Positions 14,824-15,018 of a stretch of DNA of 15,018 bases are shown one piece after another. The position numbers and the translations under genes are program-made. Below the pieces are notes generated by a model that worked only from the letters and a program-made list of their open reading frames with translations, was not told the origin of the DNA and searched no databases. The stretch is taken from the NCBI GenBank assembly GCA_041744735.1, contig JBGTKH010000610.1:1-15018 (forward strand), given 5' to 3'. Within the stretch, counting starts at the first letter, position 1. Each line of letters opens with the position of its first letter. Origin of the DNA: JBGTKH01 sp041744735. GTDB taxonomy: Bacteria > Planctomycetota > Planctomycetia > Pirellulales > Pirellulaceae.

Positions 14824-15018
14824 ATGAGTGTCGATGTGATCGTGGACGAAGTGAGACGCGTCCGTGAAGAGTTAGTAAAACGCCACGGCGGATTGGATGG
14901 CTGGATCAAACACTTGCAGGCGATGGACCGAGATCGCGCCACGAATGCGAAACCTAAGAGTTCCAAGAAGTCGGCCTCCACGGGAATGAAAGGTCGAACG
15001 CGGGCCGGAAAGGCCAAA
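14824..15018 (+). CDS. Small basic hypothetical protein, 3' end outside window
   Basis: There are 65 residues from ATG 14824 to the window edge with no stop. AGGAGG at 14810-14815 is a strong ribosome site eight bases before the ATG. The start (MSVDVIVDEVRRVREELVKR) is a charged amphipathic helix, followed by HGGLDGWIKHLQAMDRDRA and a Lys/Ser/Ala-rich tail (KPKSSKKSAS...). From memory, small proteins opening with a D-x-I-V-x-E-V-R-R-x-R-E-E pattern are common beside PIN and similar toxins, so a third antitoxin is possible. That is inference only. The lysine-rich tail could instead bind nucleic acid. Confidence 0.6.
   Translation, partial: MSVDVIVDEVRRVREELVKRHGGLDGWIKHLQAMDRDRATNAKPKSSKKSASTGMKGRTRAGKAK

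Overview
The window looks like a high-GC bacterial chromosome, most probably a planctomycete. I infer this from the gene types (FIST sensor, SH3-repeat secreted protein, a papain-like plus gluzincin double peptidase, a bacterial glutaminyl-tRNA synthetase), the many small toxin-antitoxin pairs, and the intergenic palindromic repeats. No rRNA, tRNA, CRISPR array or transposase was found. The taxonomic call rests on style and memory, not on a search.

Region 1 (1-5174) is ordinary chromosome. It starts with the tail of a HEAT-like protein. Two minus-strand genes follow, a secreted SH3-domain protein and a FIST-domain sensor. After these comes a plus-strand secreted protein carrying two different peptidase-type domains. 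The spaces between these genes hold several unrelated hairpin repeats: 1704-1796, 3137-3201, and a cluster at 4685-4779, 4860-4986 and 5084-5128 just ahead of glnS.

Region 2 (5175-7720) is glnS, followed by a DUF433/DUF5615-type toxin-antitoxin pair. Directly after the toxin stop codon lies a second, decayed copy of the last 43 codons of the glnS homology region. It is in frame and about 88% identical by hand alignment. The pair is therefore sandwiched between the real glnS end and a glnS tail remnant, which marks a past insertion or duplication.

Region 3 (7894-13263) is the most interesting part: a tight four-gene plus-strand operon, visibly less GC-rich than its surroundings. In order it encodes a HIT-family nucleotide hydrolase-like protein, a ThiL/AIR-synthase-like ATP-binding enzyme with altered active-site motifs, an alpha/alpha-toroid (prenyltransferase/squalene-cyclase-like) protein with two C-terminal membrane segments, and an 820-residue fusion of a SAMHD1/dGTPase-like HD domain to a DNA methyltransferase. 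Gaps are 5 nt and 3 nt, and one junction overlaps by 32 nt. I do not recognise this set as a named system. The inference is a nucleotide-metabolism plus DNA-methylation module, possibly anti-phage defence or DNA modification.

Region 4 (13264-15018) returns to accessory DNA. It holds a probably truncated alanine-rich hypothetical gene, an AF2212-like antitoxin/PIN-toxin pair, and the start of a small basic protein that runs off the window. With a toxin-antitoxin pair on each side and a gene-tail remnant on its left, the operon looks like cargo of a genomic island.
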